A DNA stretch of 64,000 nucleotides, taken from Posidonia oceanica. Its lineage: Eukaryota; Streptophyta; Magnoliopsida; Alismatales; Posidoniaceae. A model generated the notes under the pieces. That model did not search any database. It worked only from the letters and a program-made list of their open reading frames with translations, and had not been told where the DNA came from. The position numbers and the translations under genes are program-made. Location of the stretch: NCBI GenBank assembly GCA_037176725.1, contig JAZBRS010000076.1:121291001-121355000 (forward strand). The letters run 5' to 3'. This document shows, piece after piece, positions 1 to 12,800 of the stretch (its first letter is position 1; each line of letters opens with the position of its first letter).

Positions 1-912
1 TTTCCTCCAATCTATCCTTTCCCCTTTTATTCCCCTTTTTATTCCATTTCTTCCCTCCTTCTCTTTTCCTTTTCTTTCTTTCGCAAAAATCCACAAAAAC
101 CCATAAAAATCTGTAAAATCTCAAAACATAAAACAAACAAATCAGTACCCTAAGAAAAACAATTAAAAAATGTTAAACAAGCAATTAACAACTTAAACTT
201 AACTTAAGCAAGCTAAAAAGAAAACTAAACATGCAAACTAAAAAATGCAAAACAAATCAAAAGAAAACACTGAAAAATCAGGAAAAAAGCTAAAACAAAA
301 TCAAAACCCACCAAAGGTAAAAACCCATCAGAAGAATTAAAAAACAAACCCTAAAAAGGAGAATTAAAAATCAAACATTAAAACAAATAATTAAAAAAGG
401 CAAAGGACTTAACCTAGTAAACATAAGAAAAACAAGTTAAAAGCTTAATTAAAAAAAAAGAAGGGGAAAGAAAACACATCTGAAAAGCTCAAAAACACCC
501 TATCAAACCAGAAAAATCCAACTAAAAACTTCAAGAAAAATCCTTAAATAAAAATCAAGACATAACTTAAAAGACTTAAGAAAGAAAAACCCTAAGAAGA
601 CTACAACTTTAAAATCTAAAACCAACCCTAAAATAATACAAAATAAATCCTGAAAAATCCTAATCAATGCCCTAAGTGTCCAACAAAAGAAATAAAATTT
701 TTAAAATAATTTAAAAAGGGATTAACAAACATTTAATCAAGTGAAAACCAAATAAAAACAAAACCAAAACCCTAAAACCCTAATCAAGCCCAAAACACAT
801 TAATCAACTCAAAATAACCATTAAAAATCTTAATTAAAATCCTAACCTACAGCAAAACTCTTCTAATATTTTTATTTATTTTTAGTTTATTTTCACCTAT
901 TTCATTTCCCCA

Positions 913-962
913 TTCTACCCTCTCTTTCTTTCTTCCTTCTTTCTTTCTTTCTTTCCTTCCTT
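913..962 (+). repeat. CTTT/CCTT microsatellite in 5' LTR
   Basis: A run of TTTC and TTCC words in a pyrimidine tract. It is repeated at about 22,781-22,830 in the 3' LTR. The antisense reading gives a Glu/Lys/Arg-rich pseudo-peptide, which I do not accept as coding. Confidence 0.75.
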
Positions 963-3032
963 ACTGGGCTCAATCCGGCCTGTTTCTTCCTTTTTCCTTT
1001 TTTTTCTTTCTTTTTCTCGGCCCGCAGCAGTCCGGCCCGCTTCCCTCTCCTCCTTCTTCTTCCTCTCCTCCTCTGTGTTTCTCTCCACCGATTTTTCTTC
1101 CCGCGAGCTCGCGACTACAGCATTCCCTCCTTTGTTCAAATTCGAGCCTCCATCTTATCGTCTACAGAACTCGCCGCCTCTCTTCTATCTCAGCACCGAT
1201 TCTGGGAGGCATCAAGTGCCTGTCATCTCGCCGGCTGCTGGTCCCTTCAGCTGCAGTGACGCCGGTGGAATTCAAACCACTGGCTCGCGCCCAGCAGTCT
1301 CCTCCTCCTCTTTTTTAAGCCTGTTCCTCCTTCAATCCGGGAGAGCAGAGGGAGGCAATCAGAGAGAACTAAGGAGAGAGCGAACCAGTGCGAGAGTAGG
1401 ATCAGACCAGAGTCCGGACTTTCCTTCCACCAGTGCAGCCTCCCTTCTCCTGGGCATTTCATCCAATTCCAGAGTGAAGAGAGAGTAGAGGAGAGTGTTT
1501 GAGAGCCACCCTTGCATCTCGGAGAGAAGCCTCCACTTCAGACCGATCCCCACACCCAATTCTCCCCTTTTCTTCTCTGAAAAGTTCAGCAAACGCCCTT
1601 CTTCCATTCCCAGCTAACCAACACCCTTCCTAGCCTTCATCCTTCTCCTAATTCCTTCCCCAAACTCACCCAGCACACAGCCATTTCCCCTCATCTTCCT
1701 ACAGCCATTCCACCACCCGAAACACCTTCAAACCATTCCGAACACCCACAGCAACCCAACTCCCACCCACCAGACAATTCCCCTCACCACAGCCCGCTGC
1801 TTCCTTCCAAACTCCACCCAATAATCCACCAGACATCCACCTTTCCAGAGCCTCCGACAACAAACCAAATCATCCACCACAGACCTTAAACTCCACTTCA
1901 AACACTTAACCTTATTTCTGTCAGAAATCAACCCAGACCTCAAATTCCCCTCCACTCGTACCAGAAACCTTCTCCGAGCATCCAGCTTCGCTCCTCGGAC
2001 CTCCAGCAACCTCCCGAAGGGTCCCATCCAGTCCGGCGTGCAGCGAACAGTCCCCCCGACCCCCGGCTGCCTCTGTGAACCCACGATCAGTCAGATCTTC
2101 CGCCGGTCTTCGCAGCAGCTGTCCAACCATCCAGGAAGCTCCGGAGGGTTGCTCTGAGTCGATCCCAGTCCTCGTGAGCAGCAGACAGCATCCACAGCGA
2201 CCGGACGAGTTCCACCGGCGACCTCTGAAGCCACCTGCGTCGGGAGGACATCCCAGCCACGGAAACAGGTATATTCTTGCTCCCTTAGTCTCCTTTTCAT
2301 CCTGTGTTGCTTCTCAGCCCTTTAGAAGTAGGTTTCCGACCCCCTTACCCCGTTTCTGCTCGCCGCTCCGGTCGTCTTCTCCGGCGCAGTTCTTCGGTCG
2401 CCTCGTCGCTCCGGGCAGTGGAACGCAGCTCCCGCGATCGTCACAGCTCCGCACGAGTCCCAGGAGCGTTCTCCGGCCCTCATAATGCAACGTCGCTGCG
2501 TTGATCGGCCGGACAAACCACCTGAGACTCTGCAGAGCTCCAGCGACTGCTCCAGCGCGCTCCAGGCTGCGTCGTCCTCCGCCGAGCATCGACCGACCTC
2601 CGTCAGGACCTGGAGGCGCCTCCCCGCCGGTCTGCGCCGCTCCAACACCCCCGTGCCGGCGTTCATGGACGCTGGCAGCTTGCTGCTACAGCGTCCATGG
2701 CCGACGGCCATGGCACTGTTCACTTATTTTTCTGATATCTAAGTTTTCTTGCAAATATTGCATTTCTGGTCTGAGTTTTTTCATTTTTACATTCCAGTCC
2801 TTATTTCATTTATTCTGCTTAGTTTTTAATTAAATACTTTGCTAAATTGCACGATCTGTTTATGTTTTTCAATATTTGCAAGTAGATCCTTTTACTGTGC
2901 TGTGCTGCTTTAATTTTTTGTAGTTTAGTCCTCCTGTTCTCAGTTTTTGCACCTAGGTCCTGCATTTAATCAGTTCATTTATTTACTCATATTTACCATA
3001 CTGTATTGCATCCTGGCCCCTTGCATGTTTTT

Positions 3033-3218
3033 ATTTTTGCATTTAAGTCCCATGCACTGTTAGAACTTAGGATTATTTTTTATTTTTCCATACTGCATTG
3101 CATTCCAAGTCCCTGCATTTTTCCATTTTTGCATTTAAGTCCATGCACTGTAGAAACTTAGGTTCTGATTTTTATTTTTGGTTGATGCATTGCATATTAG
3201 CCCCTCTGCTTTATCATA
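3033..3218 (+). repeat. Two-copy tandem duplication (about 93 bp) in LTR
   Basis: The words TTTTTGCATTTAAGTCC, ATGCACTGT, GAACTTAGG and TGCATTGCAT recur in the same order starting at about 3,033 and about 3,126. This makes two diverged copies of roughly 93 bp. The same pair is present in the 3' LTR near 24,901-25,086. Weaker TTGCATTTTAGCCCC-like words continue to about 3,760, suggesting an older, decayed array. Confidence 0.65.
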
Positions 3219-4559
3219 TTTACAGTTAGGTCCATTTTAAATGGACAGTAACTGTGCTGCATGCATTTTAACTTACTGAATTGCATTTTTAACCCTGTAT
3301 TTTCCAAAAATTGCACTGTGGTCTTGTCATTTAAATTCCAGAGCATATTTTCCATACTTAATTGCATTTTTAGCCCCTGCATGATTTGAAAATCACACCT
3401 AGGTCCCTGCATGTTTTAAAAAATCGTGTGAAAAGACCATTTTGCCCCTAGGTTGCATTTTAGCCCCTATGCCTACCAAATTTCGTACAGACCTTCCACT
3501 AGTACCCCCAGACTCCCCAGGACCTAGTTTTCTGGAAAATTTGCATTTTAGACCCTAGATTTTTTCAAAATTGCACTCTGCCCCCTTTTGATTTCAAAAT
3601 CTTTTTTAAAGCATACCTTCTTTTCAAAACACCTTTCTGAGCCTAGTTTTTTGCCAAATAGACCCTTGGCTTCCCCTGTTTTCAAAGTCTTCTCCTGTGG
3701 AACCCTGTTTTCTGGAAAATTTGCACTTTTAGCCCCTCTTCTTTTTCAAAATGCTTTCTGAACTCCTGGTTTTTCTCAAATTACTTCTCTTTGCTTTTCT
3801 TGCTTTCGCATGCATCCTGCACTCATTTAGTCTTGCATTTTAGCATCTTCTTGCACACACTAAGCACTTCTAGCTCCCTTTCACTTGGGAGGACCTTTTT
3901 GCACATCCCTAGGACCTCCTGAACACCTAGATCTGTTCTTCTCTCCTGTTCTGGCCCTTCTGCTTCGGAGCTGCGATATCTTCCAATCCGGCCGTTGGAT
4001 CTTCTCAAATGAGCTGCCCAGGCGACCGCAGCGAAGCGCTCTTCAGCATAGACCAGACAGATTTCAGATCAGGCTCCCGGATTTCCAGGTATGTCCTCCT
4101 GAACCCCTGCATTGCATTCATTTGCATGGCATTTGCACAGTTTTCCTTGTTTTCGCTTTCTGTCTCTTCGAGCATGTAGAATAGGACTTCCCCTTTCTGC
4201 TTGTCTATTCAAATCCTCGTTTCGCGTTTCTCTGTGTGTTTCGTGTTGTGTTCTTCCTGGATTTGCCACTTTATGTGACTTTCTTCCCCTCTTTCCACGA
4301 TCCGATCGCATCGCGAGCTTTGGGCAGCATGCGAGACACATCGTGGAATGGTTTAGTGGGAAACAGCCGCAAGAAGGTGATAATCCCTCCATTTGTCCCT
4401 TCTCTCCTCAGTAGGTCTTCACACCTAATCTGAGTGGTCTTAAACAGCGCCTGTTCTTACACACACGTTGTCTTGCCTCCCCCTTTGACCCCTTTTGATC
4501 TCTTTCTGCATTCCTGCATTTGCATGGCTTTTTCGAGGTTCTTGCTTCGCTGTTTTGGC

Positions 4560-4860
4560 ACCGTTTCGCGTGCCCGCCCTCGTTTTCGCTCCGTTTTGCG
4601 TACCCATCTGTTTTCTTGTCTCGTTTTGCGCACTGTCTTGCCTTCTCGTTCGTTTTATGTGCCGGTTTCTTTCTCTCGCTCCGTTTTGCGTACCTTTCTG
4701 TTTTCTCGTCTCGTTTTGAGTAGTTTCCTGTTTTCTTGCCTCGTTTTGCGTGTTGTCTCGCTTTCTCGCTTGTTTCGCGTGCCGATTTCGCTTCTCTGCA
4801 TCGTTTTGCGTGCCTTTCTCGTTTCTCGCCTCGTTTTGCGTGTTTTGCGCCGTTTTCCCT
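4560..4860 (+). repeat. Degenerate ~30-bp tandem array in LTR (TCGTTTTGCGT core)
   Basis: The core TCGTTTTGCGT or TCCGTTTTGCGT, followed by a pyrimidine-rich TTTCTGTTTTCTCG tail, recurs roughly every 30-60 bp, about nine to ten times. It is present again at about 26,428-26,728 in the 3' LTR. Because the unit is T- and C-rich, long artefactual ORFs appear on both strands, including antisense Lys/Arg/Asn-rich ones. I call it a minisatellite inside the LTR. Confidence 0.75.
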
Positions 4861-5154
4861 TGCATGTCGATTGCATTGCATGGTTTTCTCGCTGTTTCGT
4901 TTTCTCGCTTGCATTTGCATATAGGGCTATGATGCTTACTGCCTGGAGTTCTCACGAGCTAGGTTACGCCTGGCTCGGAACACAGACAGCGCAGCTGAGC
5001 ACTTAGAGAGCACGTTTACTTCCTTGCATTGTTTCTTCCCACTTAGAGCACTCCTCGAGCATTCATTTAGGCATTCATAGGCACATAGGCATCCAATCCT
5101 GCATCTTTCTGCGTATGCGAGCGTAAGCCTAGAAAGACCGATTTTCGGGCGTGT

Positions 5155-5181
5155 CGGGGGTGCCTAATACCTTCCCCGCAC
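5155..5181 (+). promoter_or_regulatory. GC-rich self-complementary block near LTR 3' end
   Basis: CGGGG (5,155-5,159) can pair with CCCCG (5,174-5,178), and GTGC (5,160-5,163) can pair with GCAC (5,178-5,181). These are two overlapping, mutually competing stems around a CTAATACCTT centre. I recall similar GGTGCTAATACCTTCCC-like words near LTR ends of Tat elements, but have not verified this. A role in RNA folding or polyadenylation is inference only. The same block is at 27,023-27,049. Confidence 0.35.
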
Positions 5182-5373
5182 GTAACAGGAGTCCTTACCT
5201 TGTCTTTTGGCCCGCAATGACCGTACCGCCCTTATCCTAGGTTAGAGTCATCTCATCTGCATTTGTTTGCATTTGTTTCCCTTTTGCATTGCTTTGCTTT
5301 GCATTTATTGCTCGGTTTTGCGCGTTAATTCACGCATTACCCCGATTTTCCTCGTCTTCCGTTAATAGACGTG

Positions 5374-5385
5374 GTGGCGACTCTG
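5374..5385 (+). repeat. Primer-binding-site-like 12-mer inside LTR
   Basis: GTGGCGACTCTG here is identical to the first 12 bases after the LTR end (5,501-5,512), 127 bp further on. After the 12-mer the sequences differ. The copy is also in the 3' LTR (27,242-27,253). It could be a fossil of an earlier LTR/PBS boundary, or chance. Confidence 0.5.
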
Positions 5386-5501
5386 ATTTGTCTTATCTTT
5401 TCCTTTTCTCCTCGATTTTAAGTGTTTTTCGAGTTGAGCCTCTTCCTCGGATCTCAATCGCCGCTAAATAGCGAGCCTGGTTCCGATCGGGATCGCTACA
5501 G

Positions 5502-5520
5502 TGGCGACTCTGCTGGGGAC
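5502..5520 (+). promoter_or_regulatory. Primer-binding site (minus-strand priming), tRNA-Arg type as in Ogre
   Basis: The stretch begins TGGCGACTCTGCTGGGGAC, one base after the LTR terminal CA. TGG is the complement of the tRNA CCA tail. Ogre elements are described as using tRNA-Arg, and this sequence has that character. I matched the tRNA from memory, so the isoacceptor is uncertain, but the location and TGG start make the PBS call firm. Confidence 0.85.
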
Positions 5521-6836
5521 TATCAGCTAGACTCCGGCTTTCGCTTTTGGCTTTTTCGCTCGCTTGTTTTGCAGCTTTGTCTGCCTTGTGTGCCTTCTTT
5601 GCCTGTTTTGCTCGCTTTTCTGTGCAAACTCCTAGCAAGTTGCTTCGTGGCTACTTTGCTTGGGTTTTGCACCTCTTTCGCCTCGGTTTGCGCTTTCTTT
5701 TACCTGGCTTCGCTTATTTGCTTGTTTATTTACTTATTGTCTTGCTTATACTCCTATTTCTTTTATAGTCTGCTTACTTTTACCTTACTTAATCTTACTT
5801 GCTTATTATTGCTTTAATTCTTGCTCATTGCATGTCTACATACTTTGTTTGGCTAAAATACATGCTTTTTGGATGTTGAATGCTTCTTTTACACTCTTGC
5901 TATGTCACTACACACGCACATACTATGCTTACGTGCCTTTTGACTTGATGAATGCTTCTTTTTCACCATCATGTTCACAAACACTCGCACATGCCATGAA
6001 CATGCCTTTTGTTGTGTTGTATGATGGTTGCTTGCCATTTTGACTGATTTTCTTCCCTTTCGCACATGCCATGCTTAGGATAGTAGAGACCTGTCTGCTT
6101 CCCCCATGGTTAACTAAAAAATGCAAGTAAAAAGAACTTCTAGGGGCAACTAGAGACTACAAACAATCCTTCACTCCCTTTGGTTAATAAAATGTGCAAG
6201 ATAAAAAACTCTAATCATTTGCATAAGCATCATATAGGGCATGCATTCTTCTCCTCTGAGTCCACCTACTAGTCTGCGAAGGACGATTCCGGCCTCTTGT
6301 TCCACTGCTTTGGGCGTGGCATAAGTTGGTCGGTCCGTCCCCTCCTTGTCCGGGGGTCGTGTCGGTGTTAGTAGAGGGTACCACCCACGCTTTGGCGGGG
6401 TAGAGGCCACCAACGCACCACCCTGTCATTACCTGAGCTTTGGGCCAGGAGTTAGGCAGGGGACCTACTTTTTCTGACCTGAGTCGGTGACCCGTACATC
6501 CAGGGATACCTGGAGTGGACAACCTTGCTAGGACACACTAGTTAGGTGAGGGGGGCATACTAGAAAGCATGCATATCATTCACGCCACTTAGCTAACTCA
6601 TTTGCATTCATCCTCTAGTTTCTAACCCTAATTTCCTTCTGTTGTGTCAGCGTGATCGGTAAGCGAGTTCCCTTTGCCAGAGCTTGAGTACCGACCCTCG
6701 TTGACCCCCCTTTTTTTGCGACTTAGTTCGCGACCATTCCCCTTCCGAGCTATCCGCACTTGCGACGATAGCTCCTCTTAGGAAGCATCGCTTGAATACC
6801 CGTCGCAGCCCAGTTCTCACACGCTCTAGGTCAGCA
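5521..6836 (+). other. Untranslated leader between PBS and gag
   Basis: About 1.3 kb without a credible ORF. The first 300 bp are T-rich. 6,230-6,540 is more GC-balanced. Classic Ogre elements carry an extra ORF (ORF1) in this place, and it is absent here. Two acceptor-like sites are visible: TTGTTTTGCAG ending at 5,574 and TTCTGTTGTGTCAG ending at 6,650. They could be partners of donor-like sites in the LTR. Packaging or dimerisation signals are expected here, but none can be assigned. Confidence 0.6.
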
Positions 6837-9800
6837 ATGGCCCAGTACGTTAGTGAGCCTTCTTTTACTCCTGTCACGGAGGGTGTTTCCGTTCTGGCCC
6901 CCCCGGTTGCTCTTTCTGTCCCACTTGTTCCCCCTCCGACGCCAGGGTTTCCCCCTCTGACGTCTCTAGGTTCTCAGTACACCCCGGGACAGTGGCAAGC
7001 CTCCCTTCCTCCGGATCCGGTCGCCGAATCTATCTTGACGGCCGTTACTCGTGCTCCGGAGACGCCACTGCCCCCTCCGTCCCAGGGATACGTCACTTTC
7101 GACATCCCTTCCACCGCTGCTGCGACCTTCTCTGTAGAATCCTTCCCTCCCGGACAGTCCGTGTCCGTGCCACTTGTTTCTCAGCCTCCACCGGCACTGC
7201 ACTTCATCGTCCCCACTGGCGAGACGCCCGAGGCGCAGTACCAGCATCTGATGGAGCTCGCCCAGAGACTGCAGGGCATGGCTCTATCAGTTCGTCCTCC
7301 TTCTGTCCCTGTCGTTCCTGAGGTTCCTCCGAGGCCAGTTCCTGCATTCCTTGCATCAACCTCTACACCTTCGCCTCGACCATCGTCGCAACTGCTCACG
7401 GTTCCGACGATGGGGGCTCGTTTGCCGCCTCCTCCTGCACAACACTTGGCACAGCATGCTCCACTTCCTTCTGGTGGTCAACCCTTTGGGTCGGCTGGAG
7501 CCCAGTACCTCACTGGCTCGCTGTCTGGCACCCCGCCTGCACAGCAATTGGTGCTCCGCCATCCTACCCCTGTCTCAGCACAGCATGGCATTTATTCTTC
7601 TCCTCTCCCTCAAGTCCAGCATCCTGCATACACTCCTGCATACACCATCCCCCAGCACGGATACGCCGGCCATCCCGTTGCTCCACCAGGCGACGCTATG
7701 GTAGATCCGGAGGAGCACTTAGGTGCGACCCATTCGGCGTATGTGCTCGCTACCCCTGCTGATCCCTCTCCTACAGCAGCAATCCCAGACCCCATCAATA
7801 ACCGGATGGACGTCTTGGAGAAAGCACTACGACTAGTGCAGGGTACTGAGCACCAGACCTACCAGTTCCGGGACCTCTGTTGCTTTCCAGAGGCGGTACT
7901 CCCTCCGAAGTTCAAAATCCCGGACTTCGAGAAGTATAATGGTAGGGGCTGCCCTGTAGCACACCTGAAGGCGTATTACGGTGATCTCGCTCAGCTTCAG
8001 GCTGACGAGAGGTTGCTGATCCGCTTGTTCCAGAAGAGTTTGACCGGGCCGGCGCTCAAGTGGTTCACATCACTCGATATGTCAGCCATCAAGACTTGGA
8101 ACGACCTCAGTCAGGCGTTCCTGGAACAATACTCCTTCAACCTCGATCTTGTCCCAAAGAGGGCGGACTTGATCGCAATCAAGCAGAACTCTGGTGAGCC
8201 GTTCGGGGAGTACGTCGGCCGCTGGCGCGCCCTTGCCTCTCAGGTTCGAGATAGACCCTCTGACGAGGAATCTATCGAGATTGTTATCAAAGGGGCGCAG
8301 CCGTCTCTCGGAGCTCTGCTTAGCATTCAACCAGTCACTACTTTTGCGGCACTCATCAGAGCTGGAGCGCGCGTGGAGAGTTCTTTGCGGAGTGGCAACT
8401 TACCAGCTCTCTCTGCGTTCGCTAAGCAGGCAGTGATAAGCAGCAACAATGCCAACAGCAGCACCTCCAACAACAACAACAGCGGCAGCAACAACAATCG
8501 CCCGAAGAGGAAGGACTCGCCGAAACCCGCTGTTGCGTTCGTCGATTCTCCTGCTGTGCCTGTTCGCTTGCCGTCACGGCCTGCCCCAGCTCAGATGGTG
8601 TACGCTCCTGCACCTAGGAATCCACACACACCGCACATCACAACCACCGCTAGACCGGTCTTTCCTGCCGCACCGGTTCAGCAAGGCCCGTACCCGAGGC
8701 AAAGAAGACCACCTGCTGAGAGGCGGAATTTCACCCCACTGGTGGAACCACTCACGGTCATCTTGCCAAAGGTGGCATCGCTCCTGAAGTTCCCGGAGGT
8801 TCGTCCGCCGCCAAGCCCTCTGCCGCATTGGTTTAGGCCGGACCTCTTTTGCAATTTCCATCGAAGCGTCGGGCATTCGACGGATAATTGCTTCTCCCTG
8901 CGGAACGCAATTCAGGACTTGATCGAATCGGGAACGATTGTGATCGACACGCGCGAGGCTTCCTCTCAAGCACGCACTCATGCATCTGCATCTCCAGCTG
9001 TTCCCCCGCAATCTGGCATCGTCCGCCAACCTTTACCGGAGCACTCTCATCCGGGAAGGGCGGGAACCTCAGGCGTCCACTCTGTTTTTCCTTCTGGGCC
9101 CGCTACCTCTGTAGTGGACCCTTCTGATCTTATCTCTGACATCTCTGAGCCTTTCCCAGTCAGTCTCTATTTGGCGGCAGTTGCCGGCTCCGAGTCGGGA
9201 ATCCATTTGATCCGACCGCGTGCCAGGCCGGAGCACCCTCGCGCGTCTCCCACCGTGCTCCCTCAGGCTCAATCCCCCGTACACCTTTTAGCCAGAGCCC
9301 AGCCTAGTTCTCCCATTCACCTTCTAGGGCGACCTCAACCACACCTTCTAGGCAGACCTCAACCTGCCCCAGCTTTCCCACCACAACAACCATATCCCTT
9401 AGACAGACCTCAGTATCCTGTAGGTCCCCCTGTAACCCCTCCTGTGCTCGCAGCACATGCTCCAGTCGTCATTAACTTGACCATGGACACCCATCGCGTC
9501 CCTTACAGCTACGCCACAGAAATGTGCACGGAAGTAACGCGATCGGGGAGGATTTACAGGCCCCCAGCACCGGCAACTATGCCAACTCATCCTAGACCTG
9601 TTATACCCCCACCCTCAGGCCAACCCTTAGCAAATCCAGCCCCAGATCAGCCTGTAGTTAGCCAAGCCCCTAGCCGGCCTGTAGTAACTCAGCTTCCTGC
9701 CACTACCCCTGTAGAACCTGCTAGAATCACCCCTCCAGCTGCTAGAAGAGACCAACCAAGAGCAGACCTAACCTCCCAGCTTAAGAAGGTTAAAGCTGAC

Positions 9801-12800
9801 ATCTCCATCTGGGATTTGATCCACACTTCTGCCGAACACCGCGAGGCTTTTCTTCGCGTGTTCCAAGCTGCTCGTGTGTCCCAGTCCATTGAGCCTTCTG
9901 CCTTGGAGAGCATGGTTGGGTTAATCGCGGAGCCCCAGGTCATCTCTTTTACGAGTGATGAGCTGCCTCCGGCAGGGATTAATCACAACCAGCCCCTATT
10001 CGTCACGGTGCAGTTCAAAAACTTCCGCATTCCCCTAACACTGGTTGATAACGGGTCAGGCCTTAACGTCTGCCCCTTGCGTACAGCAACCAAGCTCGGA
10101 TTCAAAGCCGAGGATATCACGCCAGCCGTGAAGGGAATGACTGCTTTTGACAACACTCACCATGACGCTCTAGGGATTCTGATTATCCCTCTGGCTATCG
10201 GCCCGGTCGTCTTCGACGTAGAATTCTATGTCGTCGACTTGAAGCCTAACTTCAATCTTCTGCTTGGGCGCCCTTGGCTTCACAAGCATCAGGTCCTTCC
10301 TTCAACCCTCCATCGAATGATAAAGTACCGTCGTGGCGATGATGTCAATGTCGTCATGGCGGAGAACTTTGAGAAGGAGCGGATTGAAGCAGTCTCTCCC
10401 GTGTCTTCGCAATCCATCCCATTTGACCCTGAGACTTCTGAAGCCCTTTATCGCGTTAACCGGTGCGAGCCAGTTAACTTTGTTCCTGACCTTGAACGTG
10501 TCAACTCCTTGACCGTTCACAGCAACCCCTTTCGAATGGTCGAGAATGTATGTCACAGGTGGGGTTACACAAAAGGTACGCCGCTCGGGCGTCACGGCCA
10601 AGGGATCGCGGAGCCGATCACAGCAATGGAGCGAAGGAAGTCTGAAGGTCTCGGCTACGAACCAAAGCTCGACGAAGATCACTGCTTTCAACTCAGAGAT
10701 CGTGCACCAGCCATTCCCAAAGACCTCACTAACTTTACCAGTGTAGGAATTCTGGAATCAACCGACGATCAAGCCACGACGCCGACAGAGGATTGGGTGT
10801 GTGTTGAGGACTACTACTCGGATGAGGAGCAGTCTGGCACAACAGAGGCAGTCCCAATCAGCTCAGCAGAAACAGTGGTCAGAGCAGAGGCCCCACAGTC
10901 AGTCTTTTCAGCTCTCCCTCTGGCAGATACAGCAGGCAGTTCAGCAGGCCCTGTGGCAAATGCAAATTCTCATCCTTTTCCAGCCACATCAGTTCCCCAG
11001 CAACAGTCAGCAGCGGTGCAGGAGTCAGAGACACTCCTCTTGGCAGAACCAAGCATGCTACCAGCGGTCACAGCAACATCAGTGCCACTGCCCCCATCTC
11101 TGGAGGGGCAGTCCATCAACTCAGCCGGCAGCGTGGCCCAGCCCGCTCCCTCAGCATCATCTTCAGGAATGCAGTTGGCCCAGTCCGCTCCGCATTCTCC
11201 TGACGACTTGCAGCAGCTCTCATGGCAAGACCCCACGGCGTCAGAAGCTGCGCTCTCTCAGTTACGGCCCGATACAAAAGGCCAACTGAGCACTACATTA
11301 TCTGGGCCTTTGAGCCCTCCAAAGAGCACCCCTACTTATTCTCCAGCAGTGACCCTGGAAGCTTATTCATCAGTAGCACCGCTGGCCTCTCTATTTGGGC
11401 CTTCTACATCTGAACTGCCATCAATGGACGTGCCCGTGAACCAGATCATGCAAACCCCAAGGGCAGCAATCCATCTTGCAGCCGGGCCAGTGCCGCAGGC
11501 CCCCGGCGCCTACTACGTCGACTCCCCCTCAGACGAGGAAGAAGGAGCAGCGATAGAAGCCCAGGTCGATTCTTGGATGTCCGACTTAGAGCTGCTCTAT
11601 CAAGAACAGATCAAGTCGATAACAGAAGACCTGGCAGAGCATCAAGCTGCAGAAAGGAAAGGGAAAGCCGTAGTCACGGATCCTCCTCTGCAAGACGACC
11701 ATGCTTCTATCATGGTTCTAGAAGACTCAGCAGTGCCAGACTCCCCTAGACCAGATGAGCTCATCACTCTTCAACCAGAAGGCGGGCCTAGGTGGTTTGT
11801 GCAACCCATGCCTCACCTGAACAATATACCGAGCGGCAGTAACCAGATTAGCCGCCAGTCTGGCATATCCTCCACAAGCACACTAGAAGACCCGGAGGGA
11901 GGAACATCAGCAGTACATGCAGCAGCAGTAACAGAGCAGAATGCCTCAGCAGTAGAGCAGTCAGCAGCCTCAGCAGCAGAACAGTCAGCAGTACCAGCAG
12001 TAGAGTCAGTTGAGCCCTCAGCAGAATCAGCAGAGCACTCAGCAGAGCCAGTCAGGCCAGAGCAAACGGCAGAAGGAGTTGCTGGGACGGAGGTCGCGCA
12101 CCGAGGCTACAAGAATACTCGAGTGAGCGTGACCATCCTGAAACGTCACCAAGGCCAAGCAGCGGAACTCATACACTCTTTCGACATTGCAAGTCCTTCT
12201 TTTGAGAAAGAGATCCTCTCAGAACTTATCGCCTATGGAGAGGAGGATGATACGGGCATGGATGAGACTGACGAACCTTTGCCCGAGTTCCGGCCCTATG
12301 ACGACGACCCAGAAGGCCCCAACCTCCATGTCGAAGAAGAAACGGAGGTTGTCAACATCGGCACAGCTGAGGAAGTCAGAGAAGTTTGCATCAGTGCCCA
12401 GCTGTCCGCCCAGGCTCGAGCAGAATTCATCGCATTCCTGAAAGAATATGCGGATGTCTTCGCCTGGAGTTATGAAGACATGGTCGGCCTTGACATAGAA
12501 ATAGTGGTGCACAATCTGCCCTTAAATCCGGATGCCAAGCCAGTAAAGCAGAAATTGAGAAGATGGCGACCGCAGTGGCTGCTCATGATCAAAGAAGAGA
12601 TAATGAAGCAGCTTGGAGTCAACTTTCTGAAGGTCGTTCTTTATCCTGAATGGCTGGCAAACATTGTACCTGTGCCCAAGAAAGATGGCCGAATCTGGAT
12701 CTGTATCGACTACAGGGACCTGAACAAGGCGAGTCCCAAGGACGACTTTCCATTGCCTCATATTGACGTCCTAGTCGACAATACAGCGGGCCACAAAATG

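Larger units (their letters stand above)
1..5500 (+). repeat. 5' LTR, partial (first 607 bp outside window)
   Basis: This matches the 3' LTR base for base apart from nine substitutions I can see (for example at 2080, 4327 and 5345) and no indels. It ends in the canonical CA at 5,499-5,500, one base before the primer-binding site. By region, 60-880 is A-rich with many AAACCC words. 900-2,720 is pyrimidine- and then GC-rich. 2,740-3,800 is T-rich with degenerate TTGCATTTTAGCCCC-like words. 4,560-4,855 is a short tandem array. 5,155-5,181 holds a GC-rich self-complementary block. Short ORFs on both strands here have low-complexity translations (Lys/Arg- or Phe/Cys-rich) and are not supported as genes. 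The promoter should lie in the LTR, but I cannot place a TATA box or transcription start with confidence. Confidence 0.95.

Noticed and set aside
4408..4955. Antisense Lys/Arg/Asn-rich ORFs of about 170 codons in the LTR
   Set aside because: Produced by the TCGTTTTGCGT tandem array. Both strands are open and the translation is repetitive.
5521..6836. Ogre ORF1 upstream of gag
   Set aside because: No open frame of meaningful length with protein-like composition in this leader.
6792..6836. N-terminal extension of gag from 6,792
   Set aside because: The codon at 6,792 is TTG. The first ATG in frame, with good plant context, is at 6,837.
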